12,951 nt of DNA. It comes from Caldifarciminota bacterium. Its GTDB lineage: Bacteria; Hydrothermota; Tepidihabitantia; B3-TA06. The notes beneath the pieces were generated by a model. That model ran no database searches. It saw only the letters and a program-made list of their open reading frames with translations, and was not told the DNA's origin. Shown here piece by piece: positions 4,959 through 12,951 of this stretch. The stretch is taken from positions 1-12,951 of the forward strand of contig WJJO01000091.1 of the NCBI GenBank assembly GCA_014729665.1, written 5' to 3'. A program made the translations under genes and the position numbers. Position 1 is the first letter of the stretch, and each line of letters starts with the position of its first letter.

Positions 4959-7900
4959 ATGGGAAATATATTTGTATGGATGGTCTTTCTTCCACTATTT
5001 GGGTGGACTAATCAGGGTCCGGATGGGGCATACGTTACAGATATCGCAGTCGATTACAGCAGCTACATGTACGCGGTCACAACCGAAGGGATCTACAAGG
5101 GTTCTCCTCAAGGAATATGGGACGATATTACCCCCCAATTCTGGGGAGTCGGTATAAACGAAATCACCTTCATCACTAAACCGTGGTTATGTACCGATGG
5201 TGGACTCTACACCCTCGATGGCAACTCCTGGCAAAAAGCCAGTGGCCTGCCGGAAGACGCGGTCGTTGGTGTAGTCGATTTCAGCAACCACCTGGTTGCG
5301 GGTACTCGTGAACACGGTCTGTGGGCATCGGCAGACGGAGGGAAAACCTTCGTTCCGGTGCCTGAAGGCTGGGAGTTTCCGTCCGATGCGACAATAACCG
5401 CAATAGCCTCATCACCGGTATCAGGGACCGGTAGCAACCATCTCTCGGTAGGTTTTTCAAACAATAACGGGAATCAAATCTATGTTCTGGAGTCTGCCGA
5501 TTCTTCGGCTTATCACGATATCCTTTCCAAGGATTATCTTAATCAATCGATAAAATCGATTACATGTCTGGAATTCGTTCTCTCCTCGAGTGTCCTGTAT
5601 CTTTACATAGGAACGGATAATGGTGTTACTTGGATAAAAGGTCCCATCAGTGCCGCTCCCGAATGGTCCGGGTTTATGCAGCATCAAACATATATATACG
5701 ACCTTGAGGGATTCGACGATTTCATCTATCTCGCCTGCTACGGCGGGGTTCACAGGAACTCCCCGGGCTACTCGGATGAATGGGCCGAATACAACCAGGG
5801 CATAGCATCCCTGTTCGTATACGATCTTGCAGCCAAGGATGTATTGGTAGCCGGAGCCTCAGACGGAGCATATACAATGAACTCTTCCTCCGGGGACTGG
5901 GGTGTGGTCGAGGGATTAAGGGCACATACCTTCTACTCAATGGAGATTTCACCCGACCAGGCAAATGCGTACGCGGTTTCATCTTTAGGCGGCGGCCTGT
6001 ACTACACCGAGGGCGGCGGACCCGATAATTGGGGTCATCAGGCAAAACTTACGCCCTTTGCATTCGACGAAGCCGTGGGCGGCACAAACGGGAATTACAG
6101 GCTTTACGCCGCCGGACTTCCGAGTACGAGCACCTCGATAATGGGCGATGCCTGGCAAGCAAGAGAATTCCCCGACGCTTCGGCTATTCACGCCGCCTGC
6201 AATCCTGAAAAACCTGACGAGGTATGGTTTATCGTTTCTGAAAACCCGGGCAATACCTCCGCCACAAGCCTTCTTTACAGCATTGATGCCGGGGTAAATT
6301 ATATCTTCGAGCATTCTTTAGGAGAGATGAACGTCACAGACCTCGTCTACTCTACTGGAACAAAGATGCTATACATCGCCGACGCGAACCAAAAAAGCGT
6401 CTGGCGTATGGACAACCCTCAGGATGCCGCGTCATTGAAGCGGTTCGATTTTACAGACGGGATACCGGTTCAATTGGCCCCGGCCGGGGACAGGCTCTAC
6501 CTGTTAACCAGCATCGGAGATATCTTCCTGAGCACCGACAATGGTGAAAATTGGCAATTGACCCCTTCAAAACCGGGCGATGATCCATCCCGGGGCATCG
6601 CCACCGATCCCTCATATCCGAATCTCCTCCTTGCCTCAGACTATGGTTATGACCCGGTAGGCATGTATGCATCCGTCGACAGCGGCGCAACCTGGATTGA
6701 ACTGAATACCGTACCTGGCCGGTTCAAGTGCTGTGCAATCAAGGTTGTAGGCGATATGGGAGACCAGTACGAGATTACCGCATACACCGCTACCCACAGG
6801 GGGGTTTTTTCCCAGACTTCTTCAGTGGAGGTTGACACCGGCGGCGGTACGGGTGAAGTTCTCAACCTTACGATAACGGCCACCGCACCAAATTTCAGAC
6901 CTGAGATCGGTGAAGTTGCCCAGTTTCAGCTCGGTGGGCGCGATCTGGATAACCTTAACTCCTGGGAGTTGGAGATAACGGACGCCTCCACCCCCGGTGC
7001 TGAACCTGTCTATACAGTTGGTGAAGAAAATACCGGTCCACCGGAAAGTTTGTTATTGTGGGACGGTTATACCGACGAGGGCTACATGGCATCAGACGAT
7101 GAGTATCGTGTGATCTTCTCAGGTTCCAACGAGAATGGATCAGGTGCAGACACGGCCTACATTAAGCTCATCATCGGCAGACCACCTCAAAGCACCATAA
7201 GGGAAGCGACAAAAGGCTCCCGGAAACTCACCCAGCTGTCAGATATAGGAGAGGTCTGCTACCTGAGCCGGCAGCCTTTGGAGGGTTTTCTTACCGGTTA
7301 TGATCCTTCAGACGGCAGTTTCATCAACGGTAGTTGTGTAAGCAATTCGCGGGACGACGAGACGCGGGTAGTAACCAGCACAAGTTCATCAGGAAACGAC
7401 ACCTGGACGGCATGGGTAGACGAATGGGATGGAAGCTTCTGGGGCTTCATCTGCGAAGATCAAGACTGCTGCGGATTCACGACCGGTACCGATAAGATTT
7501 CGAACATGGCAATCGCTGTCTCCGGAACAGGGACACCCGTTATCGCAGCGGCAACAGATCCGCCGAATGGATTGTTCTTCTACGTTGAAGGCGCTACGTG
7601 CAATCCTGACGGGGAGTTCACCGAGCCCGGTCAGGCCGTATCTGACCTTGAACTCGTTCCGGCCTCCGACGGCGTCCACATCCTCTACATCGATGAAGGC
7701 AACACGATCCACGACGCGGTATGGACAGCCCCGGGTTCAGGTTTCGACCGCAGCGCCAATCCTGAAATCGGTAACTCGATGGAGCTAACCGCAACATCGG
7801 CAGGCTCCGATACGGTATACCTGTTTTACTTGAGTTCCGGAGGCGAACTGTTCCTGCGTGAGTACTCGACCGCTTCAGGCTGGGAAGACCCTTACGCCCT

Positions 7901-9197
7901 CACGCCTCATCTTAACGGTGCAAGTCCCCGTGGCATAACCTGCACCGTCGACGATGAAGGCAGCCTGACCGTTGCATGGCAAGAAGCAGGCGACATCCGG
8001 TTTATCCAACGCATCGAGGGAACGTGGAGCGCGGTTGGCGAACAGACCGAGTCAGGTGTCGCTTCCTTTCCCCAGTTGCCCGCCCGTGTATTCGGTACCG
8101 ATCAGCCCCTCATCGCATGGACGGAAGAAACCCCTGACCCCTTCTACAGGGTGCAAGTTTCTGAACTGGGTGAAGCCCCGGTACAGGATACCTTTACCAT
8201 TACGCTGGACTTCCCCCAAACCGTAACACATGGAGATACGTTTGATGTCGCGGTCAACGTCAATCCGCCTGCCGAGGAGATTTACGTCTGGGTCGAGGAT
8301 GGCCCGGAACCCGACGACTCACGTCTATGGGAGAATCCAGGCGGCGGATACGATTCACTTACGGCAACATACGCTAATACCGACGCCTTCCCGTTAGGCA
8401 GGAACTACATCGGCGCCGAGGGTGTCTTCAAGGGCGTTCCTTACACGGTCGAGGACAGCTTCAATGTTACCCCGGGAGAGTCAACACCGAGACTCTACGT
8501 GGACTACCCGGCCTCGATCGTAAAGGGCGATACCATGGAGATAAACGTTACCGGTAACCGAACCATGGATTTTATTAACGTCGATGTTGAAGTAAATCTA
8601 GGTGGACAAACAGTCACGCCGACGTTGAGCTATCGTGACCCACCCCAGGGCTCCTCAGGCTACGATTCACTGTACGCAGCCTATTACACCACTGGGACCT
8701 GGGATCTTGGCACCTATCCCTTGTTCGTATGGGGCAAACCCGAGGGCGACTTCCCGGAAATCTTCATTGACTCCTTGACCTTCAGGGTGGTTGAGGAGTA
8801 CGACGATTCTTCGGCCCTGGTGAACGAGGAGCACGTATTCCTGGTTCCCAACCCCGCGGTAAACGAAGGCATAATCACGGTCTACTACGATCTGAACTAC
8901 GATGCACGGGTTAGTCTCGAGATATACAACGTACGCGGTAAGAGGCTGATGAACTATGAAGTAGAAACCGGCGAGATCGTGGAAGAAGGACCGGGGCAAA
9001 CCATCGAGGTGGATATCTCCGGCCTGGGCGCCGACGTGTACATGTATAGGCTAATAGTCGATGCCGTTGCTCGCGACGGGGATGAACTCTACGAACAAGG
9101 CGAAGAACACCCTACAGACGAAGACCTGGAAGACAAGGTCGGTACGGACTTTAAGCTCTGGGAATCAATTGTTAAACCCTTCGTGGTGGTGAGGTAG
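4959..9197 (+). CDS. Large exported multidomain protein: Asp-box propeller, Ig-like domains, second propeller, sorting tail
   Basis: This 1412-residue protein probably acts at the cell surface or outside the cell. Residues 1-18 look like a short signal peptide lacking a basic head. Residues about 20-620 form a beta-propeller with Asp-box motifs (S-x-D-x-G-x-x-W/F) at 124-131, 441-448, 525-532 and 572-579, and a variant at 218-225, as in sialidase/sortilin-type folds. Residues 635-740 are Ig-like. Residues 750-1070 look like a second, different propeller with paired cysteines. Residues 1080-1170 and 1178-1277 are two related Ig-like modules. The end (1294-1412) resembles a type IX/FlgD-like sorting tail: FLVPNPA at 1294-1300, LEIYNVRGKRL at 1320-1330 and a final FVVVR. 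It has an acidic insert at about 1372-1395. No active site is recognised. It is co-transcribed with the PorV-like gene 2 bases downstream. Confidence 0.85.
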   Translation: MGNIFVWMVFLPLFGWTNQGPDGAYVTDIAVDYSSYMYAVTTEGIYKGSPQGIWDDITPQFWGVGINEITFITKPWLCTDGGLYTLDGNSWQKASGLPEDAVVGVVDFSNHLVAGTREHGLWASADGGKTFVPVPEGWEFPSDATITAIASSPVSGTGSNHLSVGFSNNNGNQIYVLESADSSAYHDILSKDYLNQSIKSITCLEFVLSSSVLYLYIGTDNGVTWIKGPISAAPEWSGFMQHQTYIYDLEGFDDFIYLACYGGVHRNSPGYSDEWAEYNQGIASLFVYDLAAKDVLVAGASDGAYTMNSSSGDWGVVEGLRAHTFYSMEISPDQANAYAVSSLGGGLYYTEGGGPDNWGHQAKLTPFAFDEAVGGTNGNYRLYAAGLPSTSTSIMGDAWQAREFPDASAIHAACNPEKPDEVWFIVSENPGNTSATSLLYSIDAGVNYIFEHSLGEMNVTDLVYSTGTKMLYIADANQKSVWRMDNPQDAASLKRFDFTDGIPVQLAPAGDRLYLLTSIGDIFLSTDNGENWQLTPSKPGDDPSRGIATDPSYPNLLLASDYGYDPVGMYASVDSGATWIELNTVPGRFKCCAIKVVGDMGDQYEITAYTATHRGVFSQTSSVEVDTGGGTGEVLNLTITATAPNFRPEIGEVAQFQLGGRDLDNLNSWELEITDASTPGAEPVYTVGEENTGPPESLLLWDGYTDEGYMASDDEYRVIFSGSNENGSGADTAYIKLIIGRPPQSTIREATKGSRKLTQLSDIGEVCYLSRQPLEGFLTGYDPSDGSFINGSCVSNSRDDETRVVTSTSSSGNDTWTAWVDEWDGSFWGFICEDQDCCGFTTGTDKISNMAIAVSGTGTPVIAAATDPPNGLFFYVEGATCNPDGEFTEPGQAVSDLELVPASDGVHILYIDEGNTIHDAVWTAPGSGFDRSANPEIGNSMELTATSAGSDTVYLFYLSSGGELFLREYSTASGWEDPYALTPHLNGASPRGITCTVDDEGSLTVAWQEAGDIRFIQRIEGTWSAVGEQTESGVASFPQLPARVFGTDQPLIAWTEETPDPFYRVQVSELGEAPVQDTFTITLDFPQTVTHGDTFDVAVNVNPPAEEIYVWVEDGPEPDDSRLWENPGGGYDSLTATYANTDAFPLGRNYIGAEGVFKGVPYTVEDSFNVTPGESTPRLYVDYPASIVKGDTMEINVTGNRTMDFINVDVEVNLGGQTVTPTLSYRDPPQGSSGYDSLYAAYYTTGTWDLGTYPLFVWGKPEGDFPEIFIDSLTFRVVEEYDDSSALVNEEHVFLVPNPAVNEGIITVYYDLNYDARVSLEIYNVRGKRLMNYEVETGEIVEEGPGQTIEVDISGLGADVYMYRLIVDAVARDGDELYEQGEEHPTDEDLEDKVGTDFKLWESIVKPFVVVR

Positions 9198-9199
9198 AT

Positions 9200-11260
9200 A
9201 TGAAACAACAAACGTTTGTAAAAAAAGCTTCGATAACCCTGGCTGTAATAGCCCTGTGCGCGGCTGGGTTTTCAAATCTTGCCGCCCAGGAAGCGCCGGA
9301 ATCTGCGGGGCTTTCTATCCTGGATATCTCGTTCGGTGCACGCGGACTTGCCTTAGGCGAAGTCATGCAGGCAATACCCGGAGACCGGTTCAGCATCTAC
9401 AACAACCCGGCAACCTCCTCATTTGCTTCTCAAACCGTGGTTATCATGGGTGTTCAGAACATGGGACTGGTGAACTGCGGAGGGATAATCGGCATGTTTC
9501 CCTTCAAGTTCGGTACATTCACCCTGGGCATCAAGGGTTCAACCGTAGACGGAATCGATGTTCGTCCCGATCCATCAGACCCGGACTACTCGGCTGATAC
9601 AATAGCGGCTGTGATGGCGATTCCCGCACTCTCATATTCTTACAGATTCCCCCACAGGCTCGGTGCTATCAGCGCGGGTTTAACCCTAAGAGCACAGACT
9701 GTGTCCCTGGGATACGATCCCGTAACCAACCAACAGTTCGTTTCGACGGCCGTTGGTGTGGATATTGGCGCATACCAGGACTTCGAGGATATGAATCTGG
9801 GGATGGGGCTGGTTGTACAGAATCTCGGACCACGCATGCGCTTCATCACTCAAGACACCACAGATACCACCGCAAGCCAAGAAACCGATGGAACCGGACA
9901 GCCGCTCTATATTGCTACATCGGCACGCTACTCCGTCTGGGAAGACAGGATAGGACTGCTTGCAGGCCTCGGTTTGGGATCACGGGGATTCGTTTTCGCA
10001 GGCGGTGTTGAGTACTCACCCTGGCCAATACTTTCCCTGAGGCTCGGTTACTCGACCGAACGAATCCAGGCGGAAAACCTTTCTGACGGTATCTCAGCCG
10101 GGTTCGGTCTGCAGGTTTCTAACCTGGAGATAAACTACTCCTACCTGCCCAACTCAAACATTGGAGGCCCCGGAGCCGGCATGCACGGGGTTGACGTGGG
10201 CTTTCACTTCGGAACAAGTGAAGCCGAGAAGGAACGCTTACTTGCCCAGGCCCGTGAGGAGGCCGAAAAGGAAGCCCTTAAGCGGCAGAAAATGACGAGT
10301 CAAAGCCTCTACGAACAGGGTGTCAGTCAGTACAATATGAGCCAGTACGATGAGGCCATAAAAAGCTGGGATTTGGCTCTGATATGGTGGCCTGACAATG
10401 CAGAAGCCCGTCAGATGATGGACAAGGTTGAGGAAGAAAAGGAAAGCATGGAACTGGAGGCCCTGGTCGAACAGGCCAAGCAGGCCTACGTAAGCAAGAA
10501 TTACGTCGCGCTTATGGTTCTCAGTGAGCAGATACTCGAGCAGGATTCAACCCACTCATTGGCCCTCTTCTACCGTGAAGAGGCCGAAAAAGGAGCAACA
10601 GAGGAGCTTATTTCCAATGCACCTGCTGTAGTACAGGGGGATTTGAGGAACGGTATTGCGGCTCTGGCTGATCAGGACTATCTGACCGCGATGAACTCCT
10701 TCAGCAAGGTTCTCGATTTCAGTCCGGGAAGCTCGGTAGACTCGGTAGCACAAGAATACATGCGGAAGACGCGTGTTGAAATCGACCGCTACATCTCAGA
10801 GGAAATAGACGAAGTCGATGCCCTGGTAAGCAGCAACCGGTACAATGAAGCAAAGGCAAAGGTTCGCCAGCTTCTCGAGCTTGCTCCCCAGAATGAAGAC
10901 TTACTGATGAAGCTTGGCGAAATAGACAGCAAGATATCGACTGACGTTGAGCGCAGGCTGCAAAGGGCCAAGGAAACCGAGGATGCGGCGCGCTCGGAGA
11001 AGGAATTGAAGGCGGTTCTGCAGATAGACCCCTCCAACCAGCAGGCGAAGGAAAACCTTAAAGAGGTTGAAAAGACGGCCAAGAAGACCCAGGACGTCCA
11101 GAAATTATACCTTCTCGGTGTCGAATCCTACACCGAAAACAACTACGAACTTGCCATAAGCTACTGGCAACGTGTGCTTTCAATAGATCCAAACCACGCC
11201 AACGCAAGGAAAAACCTGAACAGGGCACAGTCCAAGCTGAATGCCCTTGCAGGCAGTTAA
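9200..11260 (+). CDS. PorV/PorQ-like outer-membrane barrel fused to a C-terminal TPR domain
   Basis: This 686-residue protein has a clear signal peptide (residues 1-30: basic KK, hydrophobic core, AAQ cleavage motif). Residues 36-338 match PorV/PorQ-type barrels. The hallmark start is FGARGLALGE (45-54) with IYNNPAT (66-72), followed by alternating Gly/aromatic strands ending in GVDVGFHFG (330-338). A charged helical linker rich in Glu, Lys and Arg (339-365) leads into TPR repeats to about residue 680, clear at 369-398 and 637-665. An even-stranded barrel would place this part in the periplasm. PorV in type IX systems escorts sorting-tail cargo at the outer membrane. Usual PorV proteins end at the barrel, so the extra 345 residues are notable. 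The ATG lies 2 bases after the upstream TAG, with GGTGAGG at the end of the preceding gene as a possible ribosome site, implying coupled translation with the sorting-tail protein. Confidence 0.82.
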   Translation: MKQQTFVKKASITLAVIALCAAGFSNLAAQEAPESAGLSILDISFGARGLALGEVMQAIPGDRFSIYNNPATSSFASQTVVIMGVQNMGLVNCGGIIGMFPFKFGTFTLGIKGSTVDGIDVRPDPSDPDYSADTIAAVMAIPALSYSYRFPHRLGAISAGLTLRAQTVSLGYDPVTNQQFVSTAVGVDIGAYQDFEDMNLGMGLVVQNLGPRMRFITQDTTDTTASQETDGTGQPLYIATSARYSVWEDRIGLLAGLGLGSRGFVFAGGVEYSPWPILSLRLGYSTERIQAENLSDGISAGFGLQVSNLEINYSYLPNSNIGGPGAGMHGVDVGFHFGTSEAEKERLLAQAREEAEKEALKRQKMTSQSLYEQGVSQYNMSQYDEAIKSWDLALIWWPDNAEARQMMDKVEEEKESMELEALVEQAKQAYVSKNYVALMVLSEQILEQDSTHSLALFYREEAEKGATEELISNAPAVVQGDLRNGIAALADQDYLTAMNSFSKVLDFSPGSSVDSVAQEYMRKTRVEIDRYISEEIDEVDALVSSNRYNEAKAKVRQLLELAPQNEDLLMKLGEIDSKISTDVERRLQRAKETEDAARSEKELKAVLQIDPSNQQAKENLKEVEKTAKKTQDVQKLYLLGVESYTENNYELAISYWQRVLSIDPNHANARKNLNRAQSKLNALAGS

Positions 11261-11274
11261 AGGATTTTTTATAG

Positions 11275-11313
11275 ACTTATCGTGAGTTATAAGTAATCCT
11301 CGGGGTCCTCACG
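11275..11313. repeat. Inverted repeats in the convergent intergenic gap, possible weak bidirectional terminator
   Basis: In the 63-base gap between two converging genes, ACTTAT (11275-11280) can pair with ATAAGT (11289-11294). Alternatively CGTGAG (11281-11286) can pair with CTCACG (11308-11313). A TTTTTT run (11265-11270) precedes rather than follows these stems on the plus strand. A terminator is expected here, but none of the stems is strong, so this is tentative. Confidence 0.25.
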
Positions 11314-11323
11314 TACTTCCCGA

Positions 11324-12331
11324 TCACTTAAGCAGTACGAATTTTGCTACCCCGCTGTATTCCGGATGAACTGCACGGACGCCGTAGACGCCAGACGGAA
11401 GAATCCGGCCTTTCTCGTCGATTCCGTGCCAGTATGCCTGGAATCCGGGACCCGTAACCTGTCCTTTGCAAACCCTGCGGCCTGTGACATCGAATATCTC
11501 GTAGTCTATCGCGTCGATTTCCAGGATATTAGAAAACCTGAGAAGTATACGTCCCTTCGCAACTGCCGGTTCGACGGTCAGGGTCAACCTTGATGTATCG
11601 TAGTCGTCCTTCGAATCATCATCACCGGATGCAAAAAGACTCCTCGCGGAGTAGGCCGAGTAGTAAGACCAGGAGGCTGAAGGATTGTACCAGACCCGGC
11701 ACGCCGAACCCGAAGCCTCGTAAAGGGCAAAGGTGCCTGCACCCGGCGTCTCGCCCGGATCGGATATCAGTATCACGTGCGATGCAGGCTTGACCAGGAC
11801 GTCCCCGGGCTGAACGTCTTCCTTCTTGACTGGATAGTACTTATCGAAGATGCCGCCGGTATTCGTCCTGGGGACCTGCCAGCACCGGCAAACGAAAGCC
11901 GAGCAGTCGATACCGGTCGACCAGTCGGGCGGATAGATTCCGGTTTCGGCCCCGTAGTTCTGGTAATGACACATGTGGTTGCCGGCGGCAAGGGAGTCGG
12001 CAAGGTTTCCCAGATAGGAAAGTGTATCGTCGTTTCCTCCGTAGGAGTAAGCCACGCCCTGGTATGTCTCGCCTGCGGTCCAGTCCGAGGTCTTGTGATC
12101 TGTACAGCCGTACAAGGCGAACATCGAGTCCCATGCAGTGGTATTAACAGAGTCTGCAAACCAGGTCAGCTCAGCGAAATCCCTTGCCGTTTCAAGTATC
12201 TCATCACGGGTGACTGCCTTGGCAATGACTGACAGGATTAGAAAAACAATAGTTGCTTTAAATACGAGCTTGAATTTGGAAAATACAGAATTAAGGGTGT
12301 GAGAAGGAGGTGTGTGTGTTACAGACTTCAC
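11324..12331 (-). CDS. Exported NlpC/P60-like cysteine hydrolase with C-terminal sorting tail
   Basis: This 335-residue protein has a signal sequence at about residues 19-40 (KFKLVFKATIVFLILSVIAK) behind a long N-region. The middle domain (about 85-235) looks like an NlpC/P60 or related papain-fold amidase. Its likely nucleophile is Cys143 in STGIDCSAFVCRC (138-150), the likely base is His185 in ASHVILIS (183-190), and a polar third residue may be Glu205. Such enzymes usually cut peptide bonds in peptidoglycan stem peptides, but the substrate here is unknown. The C terminus (about 249-335) is a FlgD-like/type IX-style sorting module with IFDVTGRRV (279-287), a GIDEKGRILPSGVY stretch (303-316) and a closing FVLLK. 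The start is a GTG (12329-12331) that overlaps the upstream TGA in a 4-base GTGA, with no strong ribosome site, so translation is probably coupled. No other start before the signal sequence is apparent. Confidence 0.75.
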   Translation of the reverse strand: MKSVTHTPPSHTLNSVFSKFKLVFKATIVFLILSVIAKAVTRDEILETARDFAELTWFADSVNTTAWDSMFALYGCTDHKTSDWTAGETYQGVAYSYGGNDDTLSYLGNLADSLAAGNHMCHYQNYGAETGIYPPDWSTGIDCSAFVCRCWQVPRTNTGGIFDKYYPVKKEDVQPGDVLVKPASHVILISDPGETPGAGTFALYEASGSACRVWYNPSASWSYYSAYSARSLFASGDDDSKDDYDTSRLTLTVEPAVAKGRILLRFSNILEIDAIDYEIFDVTGRRVCKGQVTGPGFQAYWHGIDEKGRILPSGVYGVRAVHPEYSGVAKFVLLK

Positions 12332-12951
12332 CTAACTGCCCATTTTAAAATCTTTGCCCGACCCTGGGAGTTCGAGGAAAATACGTACACGTTACCGCGA
12401 GCGTCCACCGACACGTTGCGCCAGCCGGTATCGTAAGAAAAGTAGTTCTCGTCAATGGGGATTATTGCACTCAATTCCCCTTCTTCGTATACCTTCAGGT
12501 ATCGCTTGCAGAATGTTCCTGACTTGTCCTGTATGACGTATTCGGAAGCCGCGTATATCCGGCCTGAGGCGTCGTCTGCAAGGATTATAATCCCTTCGGT
12601 GGCTTCGGGTTTGAGGTAAAACTCGGTAACGAAACCTGTGGAGTCGACCGCGTCCACGAACCAGGTTCTGTATGCGGCAGTCGGGGTCGATGTAACGAGC
12701 AGCCGGTGACGGAAGGGAATCGAGTGTGTGGGTATCATGGAGTAGGTGTCCTGTTCTTGAGTAAGGAGGAAGGCGTCGGTACCGGAATAGATCTGGAGGT
12801 TGTCTTTGTAGTTTATCTCGATTGCAGTAACAGGCGTTTCTACTTCGTAAGGTATTAGAAGACTGTCTTCGATATCATCTTCGAGCATGACGTATACCTT
12901 TGCCGGCTGGGTGCGGTTCTCTAAAAGATACAGCCGGCCTGACCGATCGAC
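12328..12951 (-). CDS. Partial beta-propeller-type protein, N terminus beyond the window edge
   Basis: The frame is open to the right edge, so the ATG at 12888 is probably internal and the visible part is the last 207 residues. The 21 codons before that ATG contain no stop and encode VDRSGRLYLLEN at the edge. That repeats a motif seen twice more: DDASGRIYAASEY (visible residues 126-138) and VDARGNVYVFSSN (182-194). The D-x-x-G-[RN]-x-Y pattern is typical of blades in NHL/SBBP-like propellers. The C terminus ends in ILKWAVR, without a sorting tail. It overlaps the NlpC/P60-like gene by 4 bases (GTGA), so the two are one operon. The function is unknown; an exported binding or sensor role is possible, but its localisation cannot be judged without the missing N terminus. 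Confidence 0.72.
   Translation of the reverse strand, partial: VDRSGRLYLLENRTQPAKVYVMLEDDIEDSLLIPYEVETPVTAIEINYKDNLQIYSGTDAFLLTQEQDTYSMIPTHSIPFRHRLLVTSTPTAAYRTWFVDAVDSTGFVTEFYLKPEATEGIIILADDASGRIYAASEYVIQDKSGTFCKRYLKVYEEGELSAIIPIDENYFSYDTGWRNVSVDARGNVYVFSSNSQGRAKILKWAVR

Noticed and set aside
11777..12232. 151-codon plus-strand open frame
   Set aside because: It lies wholly opposite the NlpC/P60-like gene, which has motifs, a signal peptide and a sorting tail.
12888..12890. ATG at 12888 as the true start of the right-edge gene
   Set aside because: The frame remains open to the window edge and the upstream codons encode another copy of the propeller motif, so the start lies outside the window.

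Overview
The window looks like a chromosomal stretch from a double-membraned (Gram-negative type) bacterium, probably an uncultivated lineage in or near the FCB group, such as the WOR-3-like candidate phyla. The support is a PorV/PorQ-type outer-membrane barrel, two exported proteins with C-terminal FlgD-like/type IX-style sorting tails, and many TPR and beta-propeller proteins. The lineage is an inference from gene content only. No rRNA, tRNA, CRISPR array, insertion sequence or transposase is visible. No gene-free stretch exceeds about 130 bases.

Left part (1-3208, minus strand): a 759-residue soluble signalling protein (active-looking GGDEF domain, a second degenerate GGDEF-like domain, then TPRs) lies upstream of a YjbQ-family gene. 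Between them sits an AT-rich gene for a four-helix-bundle (S23/IVP-like) protein, bracketed by inverted arrays of a 7-base repeat. The bracketed block (469-925) looks like a unit inserted between two genes that would otherwise be about 40 bases apart.

Middle (3209-4958): a divergent intergenic region holds a good minus-strand promoter that places transcription start almost on the GGDEF start codon, and two overlapping alternative hairpins ahead of the plus-strand gene. That gene is an exported TPR-like protein of lower GC than its neighbours. Its reading frame is cut by a TAG, but continues in frame for 46 more plausible codons to a TAA. A nested hairpin and a second leaderless-looking promoter follow.

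Right part (4959-12951): a two-gene plus-strand operon encodes a 1412-residue exported protein (Asp-box propeller, Ig-like domains, second propeller, sorting tail) and, 2 bases later, a 686-residue protein fusing a PorV/PorQ-like barrel to a long TPR domain. This looks like a cargo and carrier pair. Converging on it from the right edge are a propeller protein truncated by the window end and a translationally coupled NlpC/P60-like hydrolase that also carries a sorting tail. The overall theme is export and display of large surface proteins, plus an intracellular cyclic-di-GMP signalling gene.
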